From Karalla daura (lineage: Eukaryota; Chordata; Actinopteri; Chaetodontiformes; Leiognathidae), in the NCBI GenBank assembly GCA_029224185.1, contig CM055201.1, forward strand, positions 1,433,671 through 1,497,670: a DNA stretch of 64,000 bases, in the 5' to 3' direction. A model generated the notes under the pieces. The model was given only the letters and a program-made list of their open reading frames with translations, made no database searches and was not told the origin of the DNA. A program made the translations under genes and the position numbers. Positions 43,719-55,070 of the stretch are shown piece after piece (position 1 is the stretch's first letter; each line of letters begins with the position of its first letter).

Positions 43719-44080
43719 TCCGGTCTGTCTTGGCTTCGACCCTCCGCCCGTCTTCAACCTTGATTCTGCTCTCCAGCCCCAGTCATCGACCCTCGCCTGC
43801 CCCACGACCATGACTCTGCCAGCTGCCCCGGCCACTGACCAACCGCCTGTCCCTGACCTTCGCTCTGCTCCTCTGCCCCGGCTATCGACCTCCTGGCTGC
43901 CCTCTGACGACACCTGCTCCCCAGCCCCGGAAAGCCCGACCCACTGCCTGCCCGACCCTGAGCCGCTCCGGTGGATTTTCCACATTTCCACATTTTCCAC
44001 ATCCCATTTCCCGTCCCCTCAATAAAACTCCTGGTACGCTACGCGTTTGGTGTCCGCCTGTTCCTGTTCGCTGACAGGTC
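43719..44080 (+). other. C-rich block, possibly an LTR fragment
   Basis: A Pro/Ser/Ala-rich open stretch (TLPAAPATDQPPVPDLRSAP) without recognisable domains ends in CCTCAATAAAACTCC, a poly(A)-signal context like those of fish Gypsy LTRs. It follows the rRNA fragment directly. Ends and target site were not found. Confidence 0.3.
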
Positions 44081-44479
44081 CAGCTCAGACAGGTTGGTGT
44101 CTGCTGTTTCCCCGTCCCTCTGTTGCATCTCCCGTCAGAATGTTGGAATTTTTTTTCTTTCAGATTAGAGATCAAACCATTTCTTTTTCACCTCCACTAC
44201 TGTGTGTGCTTCTCCTGACACTGTCCACTGCATGTGTGATAGCCTCCCATGCTTCTTTTTTGTTTGCGCTGGTATAGCTTGAACTAAGGCTACCGAATAT
44301 AATTAAAGTTTAAGTTCAATTTAAGTTAAGTTCACGTTTCCTCTCAAAGTTTTTTTTTTTCTCTTCACCTGCTGTACATCTGATTTCTGCTTTTCGTTGG
44401 ACATTTTGTTGCTGTTTGCTCCGTTTTGTTGCTGTTTCCTTGTTGCTGTTTACTTGCTCCTGTCCACACAGTTTCTTTA

Positions 44480-44724
44480 ACAGGCCCTTTTATGGGCATT
44501 GATGGGCTGGTTACCTATGCTAATCCTATGTTAATTAGACTCAGCTGGCACGGCCTCTCAAGAAATGGCATTCATCAAGCAAGAACACAGCTGCAAACAT
44601 TTCTGAGGCTTACGAACGTGTTGATGAATCTGACGTAGGGTTTTCTTAAGAAACTTCTTAAGAACAACTTACAAAAGAATCTAAGAAGATTCTTAAGAAG
44701 ATATTGGTGAATGAGGCCTATTGT
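44480..44724 (-). mobile_element. DNA-transposon end with TTCTTAAGAA palindromes
   Basis: On the minus strand it begins GGCCTCATTCACCAATATCT and continues with repeated CTTCTTAAGAA motifs and CCTACGTCAGATTCATCAAC. This resembles the inverted ends of Harbinger-type fish elements. It is cut at about 44724, where Gypsy integrase sequence starts. Confidence 0.5.
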
Positions 44725-44965
44725 TTCTGACCGATGTCCCCAGTTCACGTCTCAATTCTGGAAGGAGTTTTGTAAATGCATCGGGGCCTCGGTCAGCCTG
44801 TCTTCCGGTTATCATCCCCAGTTGAATGGCCAAACTGAGAGGATGAATCAGGAAATGGAGAAGCTGCTGCGATGTTTGTGTTCGTCGAACCCCTTTTCAT
44901 GGGAATCGATGCTGGACTGGGTGGAATATGCTCACAACTCGCAGGTTTCATCATCCAGCTGCAAA
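44725..44965 (+). pseudogene. Gypsy integrase C-terminal core, inverted
   Basis: The plus strand reads PIVSDRCPQFTSQFWKEFCK, YHPQLNGQTERMNQEMEKLL and WVEYAHNS, the second half of a Ty3/Gypsy integrase core (SDRGPQF and GQTER motifs). The first half of the same domain is on the minus strand immediately downstream (44951-45187). So this piece has been inverted relative to the rest of the element. Confidence 0.85.
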
Positions 44966-47870
44966 CATTGTCCTTAGGTAATTCATGCAGCCGACAACAT
45001 GATGGATGGTCAGCTCGGCCAACTCCTTACCTGACGGAAGTCCCTTCAATGGAATAAAATGGCAGGTCTTGCTAAAGTGATCCACAATAGTTAAAATAGT
45101 GGTAAACCCCTTTGATGGTGGTAAGCAAGTAACAAAGTCCATTGAGATGTGGGACCATGGGCGACATGGAACGGGTAACGGACGCAATAGACCAGCAGGG
45201 GCACGAGTAGAAGTCTTATGTTAACTACATACTCTACACGCAGCCACATAGTCCTTGATCTCTCCTCTTATGGACGGCCACCAGAACCTGCAGAGAACGC
45301 CAGAGAACATTGGTGACTCAGATGACAGAACAGCTTAGAATCGTGCCCCCAACACAAAACCTCAGACCAAAGCGCCGGAGGCACAAAAGGTCTTCCCTCA
45401 GGACATGAATCAAGGATATCCATTCCTTCTAATGCCCAGAGAACTGCTGCTCGACTCCCCATGTTACTAATCCTAAAACCAGTGAAGGAGAAAGGATAGT
45501 CTGTTCAGAAGCCTCTTGACCTCTCTCACCAGGGAACGCTCTGGAGAGAGGGTCAGGCTTAGTGTTCTTAGACCCAGGACGATAGGACAACGAGAAGTTG
45601 AAGTGGTCAAAAAATAACGACCAATGAGCTTGCCTGGAGTCAAGTCGTTTAGCAGTACGCAGATACCCCAGATTCTTGTGGTCGGCCACACCAGGAAGGT
45701 TTGGGACCCCTCCAACCACTGACGCCATTCTTCGAGGGCCAATTTCACAGCTAATAGTGCTCGGTCCCCAATGTCATAATTCCTCTCAGCCGGTGACAGT
45801 CGCCGAGAGAAAAAAGCAAAACTGCTCCCACTCCAACATCCAACGCATTTACCTCTACCACGAAATGTTTGGACGGATCAGGCTAGGGGCCTGGAATAGG
45901 GGCCTGGAAACTAGAATAGGGGCCGTGGTGAAATTCTTTTTTTAATGATTCAAAAGCCATTTCAGCCTCCGGGCCCCAATGAAACCTGGTCTTGGGAGAG
46001 GTGAGAGCAGAGAGTAGAGCAGAAACACGGCTATAGTTCTGAATAAAGCGACGGTAAAGGTTTGCAAAGTTGCTTTCGGTCCTCTGGACAGGGCCAGTCC
46101 CTGACTGCTGACACCTTGGCGGAATCCATTCTGACAGCTCCTTTGTCGATGATGCTGCTCAGAAAGGAACACAGGAACTGTCCGTGTGGAACTCACACTT
46201 CTTCGCCTTCACATATAGTCCATTATTCCAGAGTTTCTGTAGGACCACCTTCATGTGGTTGATGTGATCCTCCATGGACCGAGAAAAAAATCGGAATATC
46301 GTCCAAGTAGACGAACACAAACTGATTGAGATGTCAATCAGTTTGTCAATCTGAGACGTCATTGATGAACGACTGGAGCACTGCAGGTGCGTTGGTCAAA
46401 CCGAATGGCATTACCAGATATTCATAATGTCCATTAGGGGTGTTAAGTGCAGTCTTCCACTTGTCTCCTTCGCGTATGCGGGATAACGGTTCTTGATAGT
46501 GATATCGTTTAATCCACGGTCGTCAATACATGGTCGGAGTGATGTAGCCTTGGACTTGCTGAGAGTAATAATCCCGAACCTCTGGCACGCCTTGCACATC
46601 TTCAGGCTTGAATGGCTCTGGACAGGGAACAGAGGGTACAACACACCCGTGCTGACAGCTCTCTCCCCAGCCCAACACCTGCCCAATCCTCCAATCCAAC
46701 ACAGGATTATGTTCACTCAACCATGGATAGCCCAAGATGAGAGGCGCACTAGGAGAGGAGAAGACATGGAACCTAACAGATTCACAGTGGCTCCCTCCTA
46801 TGGTCAGCCTCAAAACCTCTGTGATCTCGGCTACCTCGGCTAATAGGTGACCATCTAGTGCGCAAGCTGGCAAAGGTCCCTCAAGATGCTCTAAGTGACC
46901 CTCAAGCTGAACAACCAACTCCAACCAGAACCAACCTGAATCAACCAGTAAGGCTAACTTGAGTCTAGTAGTTGCTGATTCAACTACACCATGAAGCAGA
47001 AGGCGATTTGAACTGGGGGTCTTTTTCGTATTCTGGCTCATCGGTTCCCCCTGAACTACTGATGAACCCTGCCTTTCACTGGACATGAAGCAGCGTAATG
47101 ACCAGCACCTCCACAGTGGAGACAAAGCCCTGCCCGTTGTCTTCGTTCCTTCTCCTCTGGACTAATAGTAGCTCAACCTAACACCATTGGTTCCGGTTCT
47201 GTGCTCACTTCCGCCTCCGCCGGAAGTCGGTTCCTGAAGTGCGGTCGATTAGCACGCCGAGCTAATCTACGGGCCTGTACTCGACAGTCGATTCTGTTCT
47301 ATGATCTCGTCCAGAGTGGAGGGCACCTCATGCGACACTAACTCGTCCAGAATATAATCACTCAAACCTGTAATGTACTGCTTGATCTGCACGCCGCTAT
47401 TCCAACCAAAATGAGCAGCTTTGGTCCGGAATTCCATGGAGTAGTCGGCCACCGTCCGGTTAGCCTGCCTCAAATGAGTTAGCACACTGATTAAACTACC
47501 AGAACTGGTCTCAAAACCGAAAACCTTCCGTTATTCGGCAGCAAAACTCTTGTACTTCTCACAGCTAGGAGATCTCCGGTCCCACTCAGCAGTACCCCAC
47601 AACCGTGCTTGTCCTGCTAAGTGGCTAATGACATAAGCTACCTTTTTAGCTTCTGAAGCAAAAGTGACCGGTTGAACAGATTGTTAGGAACAGCCCCACG
47701 GACTCCTGATCACCGCTGAAGCGCTCCGGACCCTCCGGACGGTGTTCATGGACAGGAGGCCGAGCAACTTCATGGTTACCTGTGGCTCCCCTAGCCTGAT
47801 CCACTGATCTGACTGCCCTAAACCCTCGAGTCTCTGGGCTAATGCGCTAATGCGCGGGTCAGACATGGCC
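44951..47870 (-). mobile_element. Ty3/Gypsy retrotransposon, degenerate
   Basis: Minus-strand order from 47.87 kb down: gag start (MSDPRISALAQRLEGLG), gag core (47485-47267: ADYSMEFRTKAAHFGWNSGV), a CCHC zinc knuckle (CLHCGGAGHYAASC, 47074-47132), a protease motif (ALLVDSG near 46950), reverse transcriptase pieces (CIDDRGLNDITIKNRYP, FVYLDDIPIFF), RNase H (DHKNLGYLRTAKRLDSRQAH, PDPLSR) and the first half of integrase (DFVTCLPPSKGFTTILTIVD). There are several frameshifts, one at the T-run after YLDDI. No paired LTRs were identified. Confidence 0.9.
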
Positions 47871-47879
47871 AGACAGTAC

Positions 47880-48060
47880 TGACAGTACTGTAAAGACCGG
47901 CACAAGCGGCCAAAGCTGCGCAGCAGCATTTTGGCCGTGGCACTTGGCCGCGCAGCACGTTTTTGCGAGCCGCGCAGCCCGTTTTGCGTCGCTCAAAAGT
48001 TGAGACCTCGCAGCTTTGGTCGCGTCGGTCGCACATGCGCCCTCTCGCCACACCAGTCGG
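47880..48060. repeat. GC-rich degenerate tandem (GCCGCGCAGC...TTTTGCG)
   Basis: Units such as GGCCGCGCAGCACGTTTTTG and GCCGCGCAGCCCGTTTTGCG are repeated, with CGCAGC motifs elsewhere. It may be a MITE or a duplicated leader of the Gypsy element. Confidence 0.5.
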
Positions 48061-48556
48061 CGGAGTCCGGGGGTTAAAGCCCCGTCGACAACCAGGAAGA
48101 GCCTTCAGACGAAAGACTTGTTAAGGAAGTCTGCCGCTTCACCCGCCTCTATAATACAGCTCCGACAGAGTACAAAGCACACAGCGAGAGATAGCACAGA
48201 CGCTAGGGCGGGAGGAGCGTTTGTGTCACAGATAGAGTTGTCACCTGTGTCTCACACCCACACACACACACACATTGTCAGCGGTGCATCTGTGCACTGT
48301 ATTTAGCGGCATATCTGCATACATAGGAGACAGACAAATGCACAGAAATACAAACATTAAGGGACGATTCTTCTGGGACATTCAGTGTCCCGAGAGAATT
48401 GAATGTCTTTTTCCCCGGGACAGTCCGTGAAAACCGGGACAGGTGGCAACACAATACTAGAGCTATCAGAGTTGTTTACATCTCGTTCTCCTTCGTGTAC
48501 TCCGGGGAAAGGACAGGCCGGTGTATAGATTGGCACGCCCCCTCCAGTGAGTGATC
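48060..48556. other. noncoding; short CCGGGACA-type repeat at 48360-48450
   Basis: TGGGACATTCAGTGTCCCGA and CCGGGACAGTCCGTG-type sequence look like the end of a small interspersed element. A CA run is at 48257-48273. No exon was recognised. Confidence 0.35.
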
Positions 48557-48602
48557 CTTCTCAGATCCTTCTCAAAGACAGCTCCTTGGTGGTAGAACTC
48601 AC

Positions 48603-48905
48603 CCTTGGCTCTTTGAAACGTAACCCATGGACCGGGCCATACGACGGACAAACGCCCTCTCCGTGCCGCTTAAGGAGGACGGAGACTCCATTTCTCCACA
48701 GTTAGGGTAAGGTAAATATTATTTATCATCATCATTGTTCTCATTATTTATCTTACATAACAAAACAGTGAAAACAGTTGATACCTTTCTCGTCGCTGTA
48801 TGGAGACCTCTCTATTGCGAGGTTCACTGCTATCTTGAACTCTTCATCAACATGGATATCTTTCAGGTTACTGGAGGAACCGTGTGTTGATGCGTTTGTG
48901 TTCAT
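48603..48905 (-). pseudogene. ythdc2: second copy of ythdc2 exons 1-2, open but orphaned
   Basis: Exon 1' (48905-48785, 121 nt) and exon 2' (48693-48603, 91 nt) have the same lengths, phases and splice sites as the first copy. Exon 1' reads MNTNASTHGSSSNLKDIHVD and so on, differing from the first copy at about ten of 41 residues, which suggests relaxed constraint. Exon 2' reads MESPSSLSGTERAFVRRMAR. No exons 3-27 are found downstream; only the broken YTH exon at 42.7-42.9 kb remains. It could at most make a short R3H-like peptide or serve as a promoter. Confidence 0.85.
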
Positions 48906-49416
48906 GGCTGGGTTTTGGGAGGCTCTGCTGGCATTCAACACGATGCACAGCAACAAAACAACACCAGATGCCTACCTCAACCTCTCCCTCACTCATTTGT
49001 GGAACACAGTCGAAAGAACGACAAATCCAACTGAATGTAGCGCCCCCCCTGCGGTCTATTGTGTGTATGGCTGAAAGGTCCTTGACTGAAGTACATCCTG
49101 ATGGGTTGATCAATAGTAGATACTCCTTAATCTTCTCCTTGAATCATTCCTCTGTGTTTCTATGTATCTCCATGTCTATATCAAATCTATCTGTGAATGT
49201 ATGTGTCTATGTGTGTCAATACATACAGTACACATGCACAGTAGGATTTGTAGTTTGTTGTAGGCAGTTGTAGGTGGGTACGTAGACAGACAGGTCGCAG
49301 GAATATGTTGTAAAAACACTTTACCTGGCGACAGGATGAAAGCCACTTCATTTCTGTGTCATATATTAAACTGAATAGGTAATAAGAATAATAAAGTAAA
49401 ATTATGTTTTTGTTTC

Positions 49417-49890
49417 TGTCACAGCCGCTGCTGTGATCCCTGGAGGTCCTTAGGCTCCTTGTTTTCCCCTCCCTGTTTTTCCTTTTTTTCTCCTGCACCT
49501 GATTACTTGGCAGAGGCGGAGCTGTGGCGCTCACACCTGATCTCCATTTCCACTTATCTGCAGAAGTACAAATACCCGGCCTTCCCTTCCACTCTTCGCC
49601 AGAGAGTCCCACGAGCTACGTGGTAACGCTAGGCTCCAACACCTGTTGTACTTGTGCCATTTTGTTCCTAGTGCTTTTTTTGTCTCCCTTTTTGTTTGTG
49701 GAAGCTCACCGGTGTCTCCTGTGTTTCAGTTCACCTGTGTCCTCGGTTCCTCTGCTAAACTACTGCCAGCTCCAGACGTCTCTGCCCCCCCGTTCCATTG
49801 CACCTGTGATTCAAATAAATACCTGCGCCACAGTCCAGTCTGTCTCTGTGTGATTCCGCACTGGGGTCCAATCCTAACTCACTTGTGACA
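49417..49890 (+). mobile_element. solo LTR (family 3) with GTTTC target duplication
   Basis: A 474-bp segment from TGTCACAGCCGCTG to AACTCACTTGTGACA, flanked by GTTTC (49412-49416 and 49891-49895). It has TACAAATACCCGGCC and AATAAATACCTGCGCC. It is absent from the matching site in duplication copy A (near 18380), so it inserted after the duplication. Confidence 0.9.
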
Positions 49891-50262
49891 GTTTCCTTTT
49901 TATTCTCACGCACCATCATTGTTCTACTCTGAATAGATCATCTTGTTTCCTTTATTATTGTTGTTTCTCTATTCTTGTTTCCTGTATTACACGATCAAAT
50001 CATCCATGTTTTTGATGTGTGAGAGGCATCACCATCCGGACATCTGCACTGACAGATTAAAGAGTAGACAATGCATCGACCGCTACTACCCATTGGCGCT
50101 GACGAGCCATGGGGCCGCCATCTTGGAAAGGTCATTGGCTCCACTCAGTGTAATCTGTTTGACAGGCGCAGTGACACAGGACACATAGTTTGGCTTATAT
50201 TAATATTGAAAGTGGGCTTAACAGTTATAGAATATTCTGATATATGATTTATGTACCTCTCC

Positions 50263-52150
50263 AGGAACCATCACCTTATCGTGGTGGAGAGGTGATTGCG
50301 TGCCCTTAAGACCCCTGATAACTATGTTGTCAGGAGTCATGAACTCCTGGTAGGGTCACTGAAGGCAAATTGGTCTCAGGCGAGGGGCCAGACTAAGAAT
50401 GGTTCAAAAGAACCATGGAAATACCACCTGCGGGGCGAATGACTGGGGTCGGGTGCAGTGTGCACTGGATGGCAGTCGTGGGCAGGGACCCCGACGGACC
50501 AATCCCAGGACAACAAGTCTGGCTCTGGGTACATGGAATGTCACCTCGCTGGGGGGGAGGGAGCCTGAGCTTGTCCCTAACTGTTGTTTTGGCTTACGGG
50601 CCGAACAGCAGTGCAGAATACCCGCACATCGTGGAGTCCGTGGGAGGAGGACTGGAAAGTGCTCCAACGGGAGACTCCATCATTCTGCTGGGAGACTTCA
50701 ACGCTCATGTGGGAAATGACAGTAAAACCTCGAGGGGTGTGATCGGGAGGAATGGCCCCCCCGATCTGAACCAGAGCAGCGTTCTGTTACTGGAGACTTT
50801 GTGCCAGTAACAGTTTGTCCATAACGAACACCATGTTCAAGCATAAGGGTGTCCATCAGTGCACATGGCACCAGGACACCCTAGGCCAGAGATCAATGAT
50901 CGACTTTGTAGCCGTATCATCTGACCTCCGGCTGTATGTCTTGGACACTCGGGTAAAGAGAGGGGCTGAGCTGTCAACCGATCACCACCTAGTTGTGAGT
51001 TGGATCCGCTGGCGGGGTAGGAAGCTGGACAGACTTGGCAGACCCAAGCGCAATGTGAAGGTATGCTGGGAATACCTGGCAGACTCCCCTGTCAGGGATG
51101 TCTTCAACTCCCACCTCCGGGAGAACTTTGGCCAGATCCCGAGGGAGGCTGGGGACATGGAGTCTGAGTGGACCATGTTCTCCACATCCATTGTAGATGG
51201 TTGGCTCGGGTGACTCCTGAGACAGCTTACGGGTACCGACAGGCCAAATGGATGGCAGCTCGAGCAGTCGCAGAAGCAAAAACCCGGGTCTGGGAAAAGT
51301 TCGGGGAGGCCATGAAGAAGGACTATCGGTCGGCTTCCAAGAAATCCTGGCTCAGGAGGGGGGAAGCTGTGCTCCACCAACACTGTTTACAGTGGAAGTG
51401 GGGAGCTGTTGACCTCGACTGGGGACATTGTCAGGCGGTGGAAGGAATACTTCGAGGATCTCCTCAATCCTGACACACTTCCTTAGAAGAAACATAGGCT
51501 GAGGACCTAGAGGTCGACTCATTCATCACCCAAGCCATCAGTCACTGAGGTAGTTCGGAAGCTGCCCTGAGTATCTCAAGTCTCTGGATGTTGTAAGGCT
51601 GGACTGGTTGACACGCCTCTGACATCGCAAGGCAGTCGGGAACAGTGCCCCTGGAGTGGCAGACCGGATCGGTGGTCCCTCTTTTTAAAAAGGGCGACCC
51701 GAGGGTGTGTTCTAACTATCGGGGGGATCGCACTCCTCAGCCTCCCAGGGAAGCCTATTCCAGGATACTAGAGAGGAGAGGAGCCAATAGTCGAACCTCG
51801 AATCCAGGAGGAGCAATGCGGTTGTCGTCCTGGCCATGGAACACTGGACCAGCTCTATACCTTCCACAGGGTGCTCGAGGGTTCATGGGAGTTTGAAGAA
51901 CCAGTCCACATGTGTTTTGTGGACTTGGAGAAAGCTTTCGACCGTGTCCCTCGTGGTGTTCTGTGGGGGGTACTCAGGGAGTATGGGGTCGAGGGCCTTC
52001 TACTGAGGGCCGTGCGGTCACTGTATGACCGGTGCAGGAGCTCGGTTCGCATTGCCGGCAGTAAGTCAGACCTGCTCCTGGTGCATGTAGGTCTCCGACA
52101 GGGCTGCCCTTTGTCACCGGTTCTGTTCATTGTCTTTATGGATAAATATG
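50263..52150 (+). mobile_element. APE-type LINE copy, truncated at both domains
   Basis: Same family as 10690-13490. It begins with CCATCACCTTATCGTGGTGG, has TWNVTSLGG endonuclease start, LLGDFNAHVGNDS, a 132-codon frame with MSITNTMFKHKGVHQCTWHQ and LSTDHHLVVSW, and linker and reverse transcriptase parts VCSNYRG, HMCFVDLEKAFDRVPRGVLW, VGLRQGCPLSPVLFIVFMDK. Internal deletions and frameshifts separate them. It stops at FMDK before the FADD-type motif, so the 3' end is missing. It interrupts duplication copy B. Confidence 0.88.
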
Positions 52151-52275
52151 GATAATTAATTACATTTATATATTCTATAGTTTATCTATTTTTATCTGAT
52201 CTGATACAATACATTTCATACATTTCCTCTCATCTATGTTTCCTGTCAAGTTCACATCAGCAATGAAAGAGTTAC

Positions 52276-52384
52276 TCATAGACATACATACCTAAACATC
52301 GCACCGACCTCGGAAGGACGTGCCTACAGCGCTGCCATATTGGATCGGGGCTGGTGGAAGCAGCGGTGCATGGACGTCTATGGA
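52276..52384. mobile_element. short MITE-like repeat with CATAGAC ends
   Basis: The left end CATAGACATACAT and the inverted right end CATAGACGTCCAT match at 11 of 13 bases. The middle has GCGCTGCCATATTGGATCGG, related to the GCCGCCATCTTGG repeats elsewhere in the window. Confidence 0.5.
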
Positions 52385-52389
52385 GGAAA

Positions 52390-53280
52390 GTAGTACTGAT
52401 CAAACTCAAAGTAGAATAATTTGCAGAATTTTGAACCTATTTCAAAACGGGTTGACTCATTAAAAACCTCAAACATGTAGCTCTGATACAATGTGCTTGG
52501 ATATTTTTAAATGCTAACTTTACCACCCAACACTTAAGCTAGTTTTCACCCTCTCTGCCTCTCCCTCCAGCATAGATATTTAGCAGTCAAGCTTCTCGGA
52601 AGACAGAAAGATGCCCGACTTCTGAACATGGATGCTCTAATGAGCGATGCCTAGAAACAAGATCTAGTGGGACCCTGATTATTTATTGAATAATTGTTTG
52701 TTATAGACAATGACAATGTGTATGTCTGGCTACTTTGCTTGCATGTTTAAGGTTTCCCAAAGACCGTAGTTTGAGGAGAAGGTTGGGAAGGTTTTGTGGC
52801 AACTGAATGGTCTGTGCTCTGCAGTCAGCACTTTCAGCCAGATGATTTTGACAGGACAGGGCAAAGATGATGTTTTTTTGCTTGGGGAACATACTGGAGA
52901 CACACAATTTAGCATTGACAATCACCATTCAAACCTGTTGGAACTAGTGTTGTCTGTGTTCCTCAGAATTATGATAGTGATGATGATCATCACATCATGA
53001 TGATAGTGATATTATCAGAGTTATAATAATAATAGCAATAATAAAATAATCTATAAGAATCCAGTAAATATACGATATTGTTATGTATAATAAATACTAT
53101 TTTAATACTATTGAAGTATGAGAATAGCAGTAACAACAATAGTACTGTAGACTAATATGATAATGTAACTAATGTAATACAATAGACTAACATTCATTTT
53201 GGTATAAAGAGTGATGGCAGAATTGACCAATCAATGGTTACTTGATCGTGGCCAGGTTACTTGTGTACTTGTATTTCTTG
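52390..53280. other. noncoding, part of duplication copy B, no gene seen
   Basis: AT-rich sequence with TGATGATCATCACATCATGATG-type runs near 52980-53010. The string GAGTGATGGCAGAATTGACC at 53208 matches 19331-19350 in copy A, marking where the duplication resumes after the LINE. Confidence 0.45.
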
Positions 53281-53284
53281 TGTG

Positions 53285-53500
53285 TGCTGTCCATGGTCCT
53301 GATCTAGTCCCCTCCATCAGTTTAAGTGTGTGTTGTCCATGGTCCTGATCCAGTCTTTTCCATCAGTTTTAGTGTGTGTTGTCCATGGTCCTGATCTAGT
53401 CTCCTCCATCAGTTTTAGTGTGTGTTGTCCATGGTCCTGATCTAGTCTCCTCCATCAGTTTTAGTGTGTGTTGTCCATGGTCCTGATCTAGTCTCTTCCT
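53285..53500. repeat. 46-bp minisatellite, about 4.7 units
   Basis: The start GTCCATGGTCCTGATC recurs exactly every 46 bp (53289, 53335, 53381, 53427, 53473), each followed by a TAGTC...CCATCAGTTTTAGTG tail. Absent at the matching place in copy A, so it arose or was lost after the duplication. Confidence 0.92.
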
Positions 53501-53579
53501 TCTCCCAGTACAGCAGCCCTGCTCGGCCCATCTCCAACACTGAGTTGTGTCTGCCGCATTGGTCGTCCCGCTGCGTGAG

Positions 53580-54290
53580 CTCGGCAACAGAGACTCCAAG
53601 TGACACAGAGTGAAAATACTTCTCCTGGATCAACTGTGATTTACTGTATTACCTAAACTCTATTTAGATGTCAATTTACTTTGAGAAACACATCATCTAT
53701 AGCAAAATTGATACAGTGTTTGTTGCTTTTCTGCCATGAATTTAACGTGCAACTTCAATATTTGCACTTTTGGCACATTTCTGTGACAGGCTTTGAAAGG
53801 TTAGAATACATTTTTCTGCTTCATGGTCAGAGGCTTTGCAAAAAAAAAAGTGGTTTGTTTGACACATCAGCTTAGGTAATTGCATGTATTTTGTTGCCAA
53901 ATTAAATGCATATGAGGTTTCCTTTTTGGAAATAAACTGAATTATATAGCATTTTTTTATTTCAAGACTTTATTTCTATTATATAACGATTGTTAGCTAA
54001 GGGGACAATTTTGTTTTTCATATCAAATCAATTTCCCTTTCATTATCACTAATCATTCAATCATTCAGGAAAAAAAAGATTCCACCTGCTGTCTGGAGCC
54101 ACAGTACAACCAGTCACCTGATACTTGCCAAACATATATGAGACATATGAGAAAGATAAATGCCCCATTAACGCTTTCAACGCTTGTCTCTAGAACGAAC
54201 GATGATAGACCGTCCGCTTCGATCCTCATTGAGGGATTGTCTTCTATGTCTATCCGCTTGGCAGAGCTTCTTGGCAGACACATACAGACC
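53580..54290. repeat. segmental duplication, copy B (distal part)
   Basis: Matches 20110-21020 in order and orientation, with deletions. See copy A for landmarks. It ends near GCTTGTCTCTAGAACGAACG at 54182. Confidence 0.75.
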
Positions 54291-54822
54291 AGGTTCAGCC
54301 GACTGTCCCCCTCAGAGATGTCTATCCCCCAAGTTGGGCTTGAATCCCTCGCTGCACAGTCATTAAAATCAAGTCAGCCCACTGTCCCCCTCAGTAATAC
54401 TTCTTTTTTAATTTTTAAAATGTTTAAAATCATCTCATCCATTGAGAGTATTGAGGGGTTATTCAAAGGCGCTGTATTTATATTTACCAATCGACTTAAA
54501 GAGATATCGTCCCCATAAGCAGCAAGATTGTAACTTTACAGATGGCTGACCTCTGTAAAGTTGGGAGACAGTTTCTTCTTCATTTTTTCAAAGAAAGGTG
54601 AAGGTGAACAGGTCAGAGTGTAAGTGTTTTCGTGTTTTCGTTTTTCTAACGGAGTTTTTCAGGCTTCAGGGGGGATTTAAAACCTAATTTTAGGTTTAAT
54701 GTGGTTTGCCACGACAATCAGGACAGCCGCTTTTGACAGAGTTTGTTAGAGACGTGTGCGTGCCTGCCTGCGCTCGCACCGTCGTGGACAAATGAATAAT
54801 GCTTTTTGATCTCTATCTTTCA

Positions 54823-55070
54823 GATGACCAAGACCGAACAGGCAGGCGAGTGTCTCATATGCAGCAAGACGCTGCGGCTCATGGCTAAACACCTACAGCT
54901 GAGCCACGAGCTGCAGAACCAGGAAGAGAGGGAGATATTTAACAGGATGGCCACGGGCCATCTCCCCATCCCTCTGGGCTGCTGTCCCATCCCCACCTGT
55001 GGGGTGTATACCTCCTCCACTTTGATTAACACTTTCACACACACAAACAGATGGAGAAGGAGGTGGTGAA
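54823..55070 (+). pseudogene. zinc-finger exon of a transposon-derived protein
   Basis: A good acceptor (TCTATCTTTCAG) precedes MTKTEQAGECLICSKTLRLM followed by AKHLQLSHEL, a C-x2-C-x9-H-x4-H finger, and then a Pro/Cys segment (PIPLGCCPIPTC). A following piece (55051-55150, MEKEVVKHEIRGLKRAAAI) is in another frame. It resembles N-terminal fingers of fish transposon proteins, but I cannot name the family. The frame breaks afterwards. Confidence 0.4.

Larger units (their letters stand above)
48557..50250. repeat. segmental duplication, copy B (ythdc2 5' end and flank)
   Basis: Collinear and same-strand with 17541-18830. It differs by a solo LTR (49417-49890 plus GTTTC duplication) and by small indels. 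Its right side is interrupted by a LINE from about 50263, and similarity to copy A resumes at about 53205-54290. Confidence 0.85.

Noticed and set aside
53285..53500. CRISPR-like array
   Set aside because: The 46-bp units are contiguous without unique spacers, and the genome is a vertebrate's. It is a minisatellite.
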